64,000 bases of DNA from Eubacterium sp. (GTDB taxonomy: Bacteria > Bacillota > Clostridia > Oscillospirales > Acutalibacteraceae). This document shows, piece after piece, positions 1 through 7,294 of this stretch (the stretch's first letter is position 1; the number at the start of each line of letters is the position of its first letter). A program made the position numbers and the translations under genes. Where the stretch lies: the NCBI GenBank assembly GCA_017446095.1, contig JAFSRN010000022.1:20343-84342 (forward strand). Reading direction: 5' to 3'. Under the pieces are notes generated by a model. It saw nothing but the letters and a program-made list of their open reading frames with translations. It had not been told where the DNA came from and did not search any database.

Positions 1-334
1 TTTCGCGTCCGATGTCCTCTTTTGAAATTCCTTCCTTGCGCATAGCCTCAACGATTTTAGCCTCGGTAGCGATAGACGCGTGGTCTGTACCGGGAAGCCA
101 AAGCGTGTTATAGCCGTTCATACGGTGGAATCTGATAAGTATATCCTGCAGCGTGTTGTCAAGAGCGTGTCCCATATGAAGCTGACCCGTGATGTTCGGC
201 GGCGGGATAACGATAGTATACGGTTCCTTTTCACTTTTAACATCAGCGTGAAAATATCCTTTTTCAATCCAGAACTGATAAGTCCTGTCCTCAAATGAAG
301 TAGGATTATACTGTTTTTCAAGTTCCTTTGCCAT
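1..334 (-). CDS. valS: Valine--tRNA ligase, N-terminal part (runs off the window)
   Basis: Charges tRNA-Val with valine in the cytoplasm. Only the first 111 residues are inside the window; the gene continues past base 1. The protein begins [17 protein letters not shown] and carries the class I signature PPPNITG followed by HMGH (about residues 45-56), the HIGH-type ATP-binding motif, then the [12 protein letters not shown] stretch typical of valyl enzymes. The ATG at 332-334 has a good ribosome-binding site (AAAGGAG) about 7 bases upstream. A T-box leader precedes it, so uncharged tRNA-Val should switch expression on. Identity is secure from motif order; nothing can be said about the missing catalytic C-terminal half. 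Confidence 0.95.
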   Translation of the reverse strand, partial: MAKELEKQYNPTSFEDRTYQFWIEKGYFHADVKSEKEPYTIVIPPPNITGQLHMGHALDNTLQDILIRFHRMNGYNTLWLPGTDHASIATEAKIVEAMRKEGISKEDIGRE

Positions 335-579
335 AATAGTTCTCCTTTAAAAATAAAAACCGCCTCACAATGAGGCGGAATAAATCCGTGGTACCACTCA
401 AATTGCACTTACGTGCCACTCAAAGCCTTTAACGCAGGCGTACGAAACGGACTACTGCTACTTCACCCGTCTGGCTCATAAACTACCTTCACCCTGCAAT
501 TATGACGGCTTGCACCTTCCGCCGCCTCTCTGAAATAATTAACAGGATTACTCCTTTTAATCACAGCCGATAAATTATT
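335..579 (-). ncRNA. T-box leader of valS (tRNA-Val sensing)
   Basis: Read on the minus strand, the leader has the Stem I hallmarks AGAGAGG and GGTGCAAGCCG. The specifier loop has AGTA on one side and GAAGGTAG on the other, with GTA (484-486), a valine codon, in the specifier position. The T-box sequence TGGTACCACGG (about 386-398) comes next, then an intrinsic terminator just before the valS ribosome-binding site. The family is well known: uncharged tRNA pairs with the specifier and with the TGGT bulge and stabilises the antiterminator. The 5' boundary is inferred from the promoter at 586-614. Confidence 0.9.
348..378 (-). terminator. T-box regulated terminator
   Basis: An 8-bp GC-rich stem (360-367 with 371-378, CCGCCTCA/TGAGGCGG) with a 3-base loop is followed on the minus strand by TTTTTATTTTT. 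It lies between the T-box sequence and the valS start, as expected for the attenuator of a T-box riboswitch. Confidence 0.9.
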
Positions 580-585
580 GTAAAT

Positions 586-614
586 ATAATAACAAATCGA
601 AAATGATAAGTCAA
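586..614 (-). promoter_or_regulatory. Sigma-A-type promoter of valS T-box transcript
   Basis: On the minus strand, TTGACT (609-614) and TATTAT (586-591) are separated by exactly 17 bases, pointing into the T-box leader. Transcription would start near 579. Confidence 0.8.
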
Positions 615-640
615 GAGTTGATTGCAACAATCGGCAAAAA

Positions 641-746
641 GTAGGGGCGGATCTCTGCGCCGGCTCGCATATTTGTAGTAGTCGTTCACGAATGACCCGC
701 ATATCAAAGCAATACACAAAAAAGGCGATTCGTAAATCGCCCCTAC
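641..746. repeat. MITE-like palindromic mosaic repeat
   Basis: The element is about 106 bp, bounded by a near-perfect inverted repeat: GTAGGGGCGG at 641-650 and the complement of GTAGGGGCGA at 737-746. It holds smaller palindromes inside (GTCGTTCACGAATGAC near 681-696; GGCGATT-CGTA-AATCGCC at 724-741). It has no coding content. Such GTAGGGGCGA-ended elements recur in clostridial genomes as I remember them, but copy number here was not checked. Confidence 0.6.
713..741 (-). terminator. Intrinsic terminator downstream of LRR gene
   Basis: A perfect 7-bp stem (724-730 with 735-741) and 4-base loop is followed on the minus strand by TTTTTTGTG. It is supplied by the right arm of the palindromic repeat and sits about 45 bases past the LRR gene stop. 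Confidence 0.65.
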
Positions 747-783
747 ACAAAATAATTTTGGGAGAGCCTCCCCTGCAACATAC

Positions 784-2418
784 TCAAATAACTTTTATAA
801 CAAACGTTTTCTTAACTGTTTTTGCTTTATATGTCGCGTTGCCTGCAGCGGTGATTTTGACTGCCACTTTGTAAGTTCCGTTTTTCAAACCCTTCTTAAC
901 GGTGATTTTTCCGTTTTTAGCAACAGCAATTTTTTTACTGCCGCTTGCTTTCTTATAAGTCACCTTGCCTTTTGCGTTTTTGATTGATATGACATCCTTG
1001 CGCGCAAAAACAACATTCTTGTTCTTTATGGTTTTATACTTAATCTTTTTTGTTTTACCCTTTGCGGTAAGCGGATTTGTCTTTTTAGCCAGTTTTGCAA
1101 GTTTGATTGTTTTAATTACTTTTCCGCAAACTGTACATTTGTATGTCTTTATGCCTGTCGAAGTATAAGTTGGCTTTTTGGTGACGGTGCCTTTGTCAGA
1201 TTTATGACCAAGCGCGTTAACCGTCCTGTGTTCTCTTGCTAATTCGTATCCGCACGTTAAGCAATATTTAACGCTGTCATAAGAACCTCCGGCAGTACAC
1301 GTAGGATTTATCACATTTTCGTCAAAAGTCACTGATGTACTATGCTCACAGGTAATTGATTCAAACGGTATTGAATACTTTTTCGCGTACTGCTGCGCTG
1401 TTGAGTTTTCATAGCCTCTGATTTTTTTCGTGTTATAAAAAGTGTATTGGCTATCATAAATTTCACAATCAGGATTATAGATTGTGGCGCTGTCAAAAGC
1501 CGTGTAGTCAAATGCACTTCCTTCTATACATTCAACGTTATACGGTATAGTTATATCCGTAATTTTGCTGCACGCCAAAAATGAGTCTCGGCTAATACGT
1601 TTAACGCTAAACGGAATTACTGTTGCATTGCAACCGTAAAGCAACGTGTTTGTAGCCGTTTCAATAATTGCGTTGCAATCATTTCTGCTGTCATACACAG
1701 GGTTATCTTTATCAACAGTTATTGAAGAAACGCTGCTGCCCTTATCAAAATAGCCGCACAAAAGAGCACCCTGACCTATTTCGGTAACGCTTGCAGGAAT
1801 GTGTATTCCCGTAAGTGAACCGCAAAAGCCAAACGCGTGCGGACCTATGCTTGTTACACCGTCGGGAATATTTATTGAAGTAAGATTTATGCATTCTGTA
1901 AACGCACTGTCGCCTATCTTTGTGACAGTATCGGGAATAACGGTGCTCTTGCATCCGACAATAAGCTCGTTATCGGCAGTCTTAATAATCGCATTACAAT
2001 TATCTCTGCTGTCATAAACCTTATTATACTTACTGACAATAATGCTTGAAAGATTATGATCTACGCCTATTGCATAGTCGCCGATTTTTGTCACTGTAGA
2101 GGGAATCGTGATGCTCTCTAAATTTTCACAGAAACAGAAATTTCTCGCACCGATACCGGTAACGCCTTCTTTAACAATAATACTTTTAATTTCAGACTTA
2201 TACGAAAGCGGACATTGCTTTGTGTACTCATAATCAGTCATATCGCCCGTGCCGCTGATTGTGAGCGCGCCAGTAGATTCATCAAATGTGTAAGTTGTAT
2301 TCTCGCCGCATTTACCGCTTGATTCAAGCGCGTATATAGTAAACGGCAGTGACATAAAAGTAGATATTATCAAAACTAATGATAATAAAACAGACAATAT
2401 TTTTATATTTCTTTGCAT
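784..2418 (-). CDS. Secreted BspA-type leucine-rich-repeat protein
   Basis: A 544-residue exported protein. Residues 1-30 form a signal peptide (basic MQRNIK, then a hydrophobic core). Residues from about 70 to 340 hold LRR_5-type repeats of the form LTSINIPDGVTSIG-x-HAF, as in Treponema pallidum/BspA-like surface proteins. Two CxxC pairs (CLTCG and CTVCG, about residues 385-430) form a small ribbon-like module. The last ~110 residues are very rich in lysine, with repeated GKITVKKG-type strands, and may bind the negatively charged cell wall; that is inference. The ATG at 2416-2418 follows AGGAGGAG. The gene stands alone between repeats, and no partner or ligand can be read. Confidence 0.85.
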   Translation of the reverse strand: MQRNIKILSVLLSLVLIISTFMSLPFTIYALESSGKCGENTTYTFDESTGALTISGTGDMTDYEYTKQCPLSYKSEIKSIIVKEGVTGIGARNFCFCENLESITIPSTVTKIGDYAIGVDHNLSSIIVSKYNKVYDSRDNCNAIIKTADNELIVGCKSTVIPDTVTKIGDSAFTECINLTSINIPDGVTSIGPHAFGFCGSLTGIHIPASVTEIGQGALLCGYFDKGSSVSSITVDKDNPVYDSRNDCNAIIETATNTLLYGCNATVIPFSVKRISRDSFLACSKITDITIPYNVECIEGSAFDYTAFDSATIYNPDCEIYDSQYTFYNTKKIRGYENSTAQQYAKKYSIPFESITCEHSTSVTFDENVINPTCTAGGSYDSVKYCLTCGYELAREHRTVNALGHKSDKGTVTKKPTYTSTGIKTYKCTVCGKVIKTIKLAKLAKKTNPLTAKGKTKKIKYKTIKNKNVVFARKDVISIKNAKGKVTYKKASGSKKIAVAKNGKITVKKGLKNGTYKVAVKITAAGNATYKAKTVKKTFVIKVI

Positions 2419-2434
2419 TGTGCTCCTCCTCAGG

Positions 2435-2500
2435 ATTTACAATCCCTCCGCCTCGCCTGTGCTCGGCACCTCCCTTTACACAAGGGAGGCTTTATTATAA
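2435..2500. repeat. Short hairpin repeat upstream of LRR gene
   Basis: GC-rich stretch with a perfect 8-bp stem, CCTCCCTT (2469-2476) and AAGGGAGG (2482-2489), followed by CTTTATTAT. A related GGGAGAGCCTCCC palindrome lies at 761-773 on the other side of the LRR gene. It looks like a dispersed intergenic repeat and carries no coding signal. Confidence 0.5.
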
Positions 2501-2579
2501 TAAAAAAATATAGCTCAACTGTGTATTCACTTGTTAGTTTATTTGTCAGTTATATTTTATCATCGATAAATGCTTTAGT

Positions 2580-2609
2580 CAAGAAAAATAGAGAGTCCGC
2601 AAACTCTCT
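2580..2609 (-). terminator. Intrinsic terminator after spoVM
   Basis: AGAGAGT/ACTCTCT 7-bp stem (2590-2596 with 2603-2609) is followed on the minus strand by ATTTTTCTT. It lies 9 bases beyond the spoVM stop and ends the long leftward block that begins at yicC. Confidence 0.8.
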
Positions 2610-2617
2610 AATCTGTA

Positions 2618-2707
2618 TTAGTCATTATATGTAATTTTCTTGATTTTAAACACTTTGCGAAGAATGGGCGCAAGAATTTTAGGACTTTTAATTAAAACGA
2701 CTTTCAC
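2618..2707 (-). CDS. spoVM: Stage V sporulation protein SpoVM (29 residues)
   Basis: Read directly from the sequence: GTG at 2705-2707 to TAA at 2618-2620 gives a 29-residue peptide starting MKVVLIKSPKILAPILRK and ending in a basic/polar tail. SpoVM is an amphipathic helix of about 26 residues that marks the convex forespore membrane and recruits SpoIVA. The peptide keeps the family pattern MK-x-x-x-IK-x-PK-x-L, with the key proline at position 9 and a hydrophobic/basic alternation. A ribosome-binding site (GGGGTG) lies 6 bases upstream. Location supports the call: in B. subtilis spoVM follows prpC-prkC-cpgA-rpe-thiN, the same order as here. It overlaps the end of the preceding 62-residue reading frame by 20 bases. 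spoIVA, its partner, is at 50.8 kb. Confidence 0.85.
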   Translation of the reverse strand: MKVVLIKSPKILAPILRKVFKIKKITYND

Positions 2708-2876
2708 AACATTCACCCCTGCCTTTGCTCTTACAGCATATTAACCCAAGGATAATGACTACAACGGCGAGGATTCGCGTTGTCCATACAGTCGGCAGGC
2801 AAAGTGCAACCGCACAGCCTGCGCCAAACGCAACATAAATAAGGTTTTTGTTGATTCTGTTCGGCTGATATTTCAT
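2688..2876 (-). CDS. Small membrane protein of unknown function
   Basis: A 62-residue protein with two hydrophobic stretches (about residues 11-27 and 32-47), then a Cys/Lys/Arg-rich tail (CCKSKGRGECC). The start ATG has an AAGGGGAG ribosome-binding site 6-7 bases upstream. It sits between thiN and spoVM, and its last 20 bases overlap spoVM in another frame. I do not recognise the family. A role in sporulation is only suggested by position. Confidence 0.6.
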   Translation of the reverse strand: MKYQPNRINKNLIYVAFGAGCAVALCLPTVWTTRILAVVVIILGLICCKSKGRGECCESRFN

Positions 2877-2919
2877 AGTATCACTCCCCTTGTGTTAGTA
2901 CATACTATGATTTTTCTGC

Positions 2920-3573
2920 TCAGTCGTTACTCTCAATTAAAAGCAATGTGCCTTTTTCGCAGGTGATTTTTGCAAATTCGCCCTCAACATAGTTACTTTG
3001 ACCGAACTGGTCACCGAGTTTTATATTGAGTTTATCGGCACCGTAAAAGCCTGCAGTGTAGTGCGCGCCTTCAATCTGTACGCCTTCACAGTCGCCGAGG
3101 AAAGCAAAAAGTGAAAACCATTGGTAATCGCGGTTTACCGTGCCTTCGCCTTCGATAAGCGAAATGCGGTTGCTTTTATTAACAATAGTGCATTTAACGC
3201 CGCGTTTTCTGCAATAATCAAGGCAAAGAATATTCGAGTAGGTGTGGTCTGCCCTGCTGCCGATTGCACCTAAGACGGTAATCTGTGTGTACCCCTTGAC
3301 CACTGCGTACTTTACTGCGGCAAAGGTATCCGTGCTGTCTTTTTCAACTTCAAGGCGGATGATTTCGGCACACATTGTGTTATCAGGACTTGACGAGGAA
3401 TCGTAGTCGCCGATTATAACATCGGGCTTTATGCCAAGTTCTTTGCATTTAAGATAGCCCGAGTCAGCGGCGATAATAAACGAATCGAGGTCAATGTTTG
3501 CGCCGATAAACTCTATATCGTCATTCGGCGCGCCCGATACGATTGTACATTTTTTAACTACTTCTTTTGCCAT
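2920..3573 (-). CDS. thiN: Thiamine diphosphokinase
   Basis: Transfers pyrophosphate from ATP to thiamine, giving thiamine diphosphate. The 217-residue protein has the ThiN pattern: a SGAP start, AADSGYLKCKELGIKPD, IIGDYDSSS, DSTDTFAAVKYA and GSRADHTYSN, which together make the nucleotide and metal site. The length is usual. Its start lies inside the end of rsgA (16-base overlap), so the two are probably translationally coupled. B. subtilis has rpe between cpgA and thiN; here rpe is missing from that slot. Confidence 0.93.
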   Translation of the reverse strand: MAKEVVKKCTIVSGAPNDDIEFIGANIDLDSFIIAADSGYLKCKELGIKPDVIIGDYDSSSSPDNTMCAEIIRLEVEKDSTDTFAAVKYAVVKGYTQITVLGAIGSRADHTYSNILCLDYCRKRGVKCTIVNKSNRISLIEGEGTVNRDYQWFSLFAFLGDCEGVQIEGAHYTAGFYGADKLNIKLGDQFGQSNYVEGEFAKITCEKGTLLLIESND

Positions 3574-4448
3574 TCCTTAATATCTTTCACTTCATTATAC
3601 ATAGCGACATAGCTTTCGTGGCGCGATTTAGCGATTTTACCGCTTTCAACTGCCTCAACCACCTTGCAGCCCTTGTCGTTAATATGCGAGCAATTTGTGT
3701 TGAACTTGCAGTCGTCGATATACGGTTCAAATTCCCTGAAGCAAAGCGGCAAATCCTCTTTATAAATCTTTTCGCACCGCTCGATGTCGAGGGACGAAAA
3801 GCCGGGCGTGTCCGCAATATAGCCGCCATCCGTTTTAAACAGCTCGCAGTGGCGCGTGGTGTGTTTACCTCTGCCAAGCTTCTTACTCGTTTCGCCGGTT
3901 TCAAGCTCAAGGTCGGGGAAAATCTGATTAAGAAGCGACGACTTGCCAACGCCTGTGTTGCCGCAAAAAGCAGAGATTTTGCCTTTAAGCAGCGCTCTTA
4001 CCTCGGCAGAGCCCTCGCCCGTTGTGTTGTTACAGAGAATCACCTTAAAACCTGCGTTCTCGTAAATATCAATATACTGCTGATAGTCAACTTCAAGGTC
4101 GATTTTAGTCAGTACGATAACCGGTTCAATGTGCTTGTACTCGGCAATTGCAACCATTTTGTCGATAATCAGCGTGTTGATTTTAGGGTCAACGAAGGAC
4201 GAAACGATGAACAGCTGATCAAGGTTTGCAAGCGGCGGACGAATCATAGAGTTTTTGCGTTCAAAAATCTTTTCTATCCGATTTTCCGCACAATTATCCT
4301 CATTAATCGAGATTTCCACATTGTCGCCGATGAGCGGTGTTATCTTCTGTTTTCTGAAATTGCCGCGTGCTTTGCACTCATAAATGACATCATCGGCGTC
4401 TACATAGTAGAAGCCGCCGATGCCTTTAACAATTTTGCCAATTGCCAT
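3558..4448 (-). CDS. rsgA: Ribosome small subunit-dependent GTPase A
   Basis: Late 30S ribosome assembly GTPase (CpgA/YjeQ/YloQ), 296 residues. An N-terminal OB-fold is followed by a circularly permuted GTPase domain, with the G4-like LTKID ahead of the P-loop GNTGVGKSS (about 163-171) and DTPGFSSLD. The C-terminal zinc knuckle has the C-x-NTNCSHINDKGC arrangement. The start ATG is preceded by AGAGGTATTT. In B. subtilis the protein is a substrate of the PrkC kinase encoded just upstream, as here. Confidence 0.96.
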   Translation of the reverse strand: MAIGKIVKGIGGFYYVDADDVIYECKARGNFRKQKITPLIGDNVEISINEDNCAENRIEKIFERKNSMIRPPLANLDQLFIVSSFVDPKINTLIIDKMVAIAEYKHIEPVIVLTKIDLEVDYQQYIDIYENAGFKVILCNNTTGEGSAEVRALLKGKISAFCGNTGVGKSSLLNQIFPDLELETGETSKKLGRGKHTTRHCELFKTDGGYIADTPGFSSLDIERCEKIYKEDLPLCFREFEPYIDDCKFNTNCSHINDKGCKVVEAVESGKIAKSRHESYVAMYNEVKDIKEWQKK

Positions 4449-4459
4449 AAATACCTCTT

Positions 4460-6547
4460 TTAAGGTGTTTTTGTGTCTTTATCTTTATTTTTGTCTTTGC
4501 TGTCTTTGTTATCTTTTTCGCTTGCAGTCTCGGTCTTTTCCTCAGCCTTGGTAACCGTGGTTTCCTTGTTGTAAGAGAATTTTGAGAAGTCGATTTTTTC
4601 CGACTTGTCGCTCTTACCGTCGGAGGAAATACTGTCTGTAGCGCCTGCGCCTGAAAGCGAAACGATAATTGTCTGCTCTTTCTTCGACTCGCCGGTTACG
4701 CTGATATACTGGCTTGTGCCGTTAAGAGTAACCTTTTGGTTCTTATAGGTTTCGCCGTCAACCTTAACGCGAAGAGTATCTGTTACATAATCGCCGTTTT
4801 CGTCAACGCACTTGGGCAGACGTACTGCGATTGAAACCTGAACTGCCTTTTCGGTAGTAGTGGTTGTAACGCCGGAAGAAATGACAACCTTAATAGAATC
4901 GGTTTCCTGTGCTACGGTGCCTGCAGCAGGTTCCTGCGAAAGAACTGTGCCCTTGGGGAATGCGCTGTCCTCTGTTACAAACGAAACGTTTTTGAAGCCG
5001 TACTTTTCAAGGAATGCCCTTGCGCCGCTCTGTGTAAGGCCGTAAACATCCGGCACCTTGAGAGATTTGATTACAGTGGTTGAAGGACCTGTTGAAAGAT
5101 AGATAGTAATCTCTGTTGATGAGCTTACAACAGTGCCTGCTTTCGGCTCTGTGTAAACTACCCTGCCGTCCTCAACCGTTTCGCTCGACATGGACAGCAC
5201 CTTATAACTGGTTAGTTTGCTCTTTTCAAGCTGGTCTTTAGCCTGCGATTCCGTCAGATTGTAAACATTAGGAACCTCTATATCGTCGGCTGAAACTGCA
5301 ACAACAAGCGTTACTGTTGAGCCCTTTTGTACCTTTGTGCCTGCTTCAGGCTTTTGCTCAAGTACTATACCAGGAGTCTGGTCTTCGGTTTTCTTTGTTT
5401 CCTGAACAAACTCGTAGTCGTAAGCCTTGCTGTTGATAATCTCGTCATAGGACGCGCCTACAAAATTTTCAAGCTTAACGGTTGCTTTGCTTACGTTGTT
5501 GGTAACGAACATAATAAGCAGCACCATTGCAGCAGCAAGCAGGATTAAGCCGATAACGGACGCGGTGACAATTTTCTTCTTCCTGTCAGGGTCAGCGTAC
5601 TCTTCCTCGTCCTCGTCGTCATACTCAGGTTCTGGCTGTGCAGCTTGAGCAATTTTGCCTGTGTTAACAACCTTGGTTGGATTGGAATCAGTCTTTGTAG
5701 CGTAGTTAAATGTAACGTTGGGGTTCTTGATAATCTCTTCAATATCAAGCAGCATTTCGGTTGCGGTCTGGTATCTGTCAAGCGCGTCCTTCTGCATAGC
5801 GTGAACGCAGATTTGCTCAAGGCCGAGCGGGATGTCAGCATTGATATCGGTAAGGCGCTTTGCGTCTGCCTGAAGCTGCATAAGCGCAACAGAAACGGCG
5901 CTGTCAGCCTCAAACGGAACTGTGCCTGCAAGCATTTCGTAAAGCACAACGCCGAGGGAGTAGATATCCGCTCTTTCGTCAGTTGTTTCGCCCTTTGCCT
6001 GCTCGGGCGCGATATAGTGAACAGAACCGATAGCCTGCTCTGTAAGCGTCTTTGTATCGCTTCTTGAAAAACGTGCAATACCGAAATCGGTAACTTTAAT
6101 CTCGCCGTTTGAGAGCAGAATAATGTTCTGCGGCTTGATGTCGCGGTGAACGATGCCCTTATCGTGAGCGTGCTGCACTGCCTTAAGAATCTGAGTCATA
6201 AAGAACAGCGCGTCGTTCCATGTGATTGCACCCTGTTTGTTGATGTACTCTTTAAGCGTGATACCGTCGATGTATTCCATAACGATATACTGCAGCTTTT
6301 CGCCAAAGTTGACGTCGTACACCTTTACAATGTTCGGGTGCGACAGAAGCGCAATCGCTTTTGATTCATTCTTAAATCTTCTTTTAAACTCCTCGTTAGC
6401 GGCAAATTCGTCCTTAAGGATTTTAACGGCAACAATGCGGTCGTCAACGTTATCATAAGCTCTGTATACAACCGACATACCGCCTACGCCGATAATTTCC
6501 TGAACCTCGTATCTGCCATCGAGTCTTTTTCCAACATAGTTATCCAT
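4460..6547 (-). CDS. prkC: PASTA-domain serine/threonine protein kinase
   Basis: Membrane eukaryotic-like kinase of 695 residues that senses peptidoglycan. The N-terminal kinase domain has the glycine loop GVGGMSVVY, catalytic HRDIKPQN and DFGIARF, and the GSVHYIAPEQ activation segment. An acidic linker and one membrane span (about residues 325-350) lead to three extracellular PASTA repeats. After these comes a further beta-rich region and a Lys/Asp/Ser/Thr-rich tail, an extension beyond the simple PrkC layout. Its stop is 11 bases before rsgA. The cognate phosphatase gene prpC lies immediately upstream. Family knowledge links the pair to cell wall homeostasis, dormancy exit and translation. 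Confidence 0.96.
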   Translation of the reverse strand: MDNYVGKRLDGRYEVQEIIGVGGMSVVYRAYDNVDDRIVAVKILKDEFAANEEFKRRFKNESKAIALLSHPNIVKVYDVNFGEKLQYIVMEYIDGITLKEYINKQGAITWNDALFFMTQILKAVQHAHDKGIVHRDIKPQNIILLSNGEIKVTDFGIARFSRSDTKTLTEQAIGSVHYIAPEQAKGETTDERADIYSLGVVLYEMLAGTVPFEADSAVSVALMQLQADAKRLTDINADIPLGLEQICVHAMQKDALDRYQTATEMLLDIEEIIKNPNVTFNYATKTDSNPTKVVNTGKIAQAAQPEPEYDDEDEEEYADPDRKKKIVTASVIGLILLAAAMVLLIMFVTNNVSKATVKLENFVGASYDEIINSKAYDYEFVQETKKTEDQTPGIVLEQKPEAGTKVQKGSTVTLVVAVSADDIEVPNVYNLTESQAKDQLEKSKLTSYKVLSMSSETVEDGRVVYTEPKAGTVVSSSTEITIYLSTGPSTTVIKSLKVPDVYGLTQSGARAFLEKYGFKNVSFVTEDSAFPKGTVLSQEPAAGTVAQETDSIKVVISSGVTTTTTEKAVQVSIAVRLPKCVDENGDYVTDTLRVKVDGETYKNQKVTLNGTSQYISVTGESKKEQTIIVSLSGAGATDSISSDGKSDKSEKIDFSKFSYNKETTVTKAEEKTETASEKDNKDSKDKNKDKDTKTP

Positions 6548-6552
6548 TTAAC

Positions 6553-7293
6553 TTACTCTCCAATATTAGTTTGTATAGCAACAACGGTGATATTATCGCC
6601 ACCGCCGTTTTTATTCGCTCTTTTAACAAGACGGTCAGCAAATGCATAGTACTGTCCGTCCTTGATGTCCTCAAGCAGTTCCGCGTTTGAAACGTAGTTA
6701 GACAAACCGTCCGTGCAAAGAATCAGTGTGTCGCCGTCGTTGAGGTCAGCCTGCGCAAAGTCAATTTCAATCGCTTTATCTATGCCGACTGCTCGAGTGA
6801 TAAGATTCTTGTTCGGGTGGTGCTCGGCTTCACTTTCGGTAATTTTGCCCCTGTTGATTAAATCCTGCACAACAGAGTGGTCAGTTGTAAGCTGATTAAG
6901 ACTGTCGCCCGACGCAATGTACGCCCTGCTGTCGCCGACGTGCGCAACAATAACGCTGCCGTTACGGACAATTGCGCATACAACGGTAGTACCCATTCCG
7001 TAGTACTCACTGTGGGAATCGGCAGTGTCGTAAACCTCAATATTAGCCGCGGTAATTGCAGAGTCAAGCAGGTTCTTAATTGAAGAATCACGCATTTTTG
7101 CATTGAAGCAGGAGGTGATTTTTTCGCTTATAACCTTAACGGCAAGTTTTGACGCGAAGTCGCCGCCTGCGTGACCGCCCATACCGTCGCAGACCACAGC
7201 CCACGCGATTTCGTTTGGCAGTTCGCCTACTGCGTATGCGTCCTGATTGCTCTCTCTGATTTTACCTTTGTCTGTTTTTGCAACTATTTTCAA
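6553..7293 (-). CDS. prpC: PP2C-type protein serine/threonine phosphatase
   Basis: Dephosphorylates PrkC targets. The protein shows PP2C metal-site motifs: RESNQDA near the start, CDGMGGHAGGD, GDSRAYI, and TDGLSNYV followed by GGGDNITVV. I place the start at TTG (7291-7293), giving 246 residues beginning MKIVAKTDKGKIRESNQD, the usual N-terminus, with AGTGGTGA just upstream. A longer frame reaching 7356 would add 21 residues that overlap rlmN and do not resemble the family. The start lies 2 bases past the rlmN stop, so the two genes are translationally close. prpC and prkC are separated by only 5 bases. Confidence 0.93.
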   Translation of the reverse strand: MKIVAKTDKGKIRESNQDAYAVGELPNEIAWAVVCDGMGGHAGGDFASKLAVKVISEKITSCFNAKMRDSSIKNLLDSAITAANIEVYDTADSHSEYYGMGTTVVCAIVRNGSVIVAHVGDSRAYIASGDSLNQLTTDHSVVQDLINRGKITESEAEHHPNKNLITRAVGIDKAIEIDFAQADLNDGDTLILCTDGLSNYVSNAELLEDIKDGQYYAFADRLVKRANKNGGGDNITVVAIQTNIGE

Positions 7294-7294
7294 A

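Noticed and set aside
3567-4463. 298-residue open frame antisense to rsgA
   Set aside because: Complete overlap with a certain gene, no recognisable domain, and its Cys/Phe/Asn-rich composition is that of an antisense shadow.
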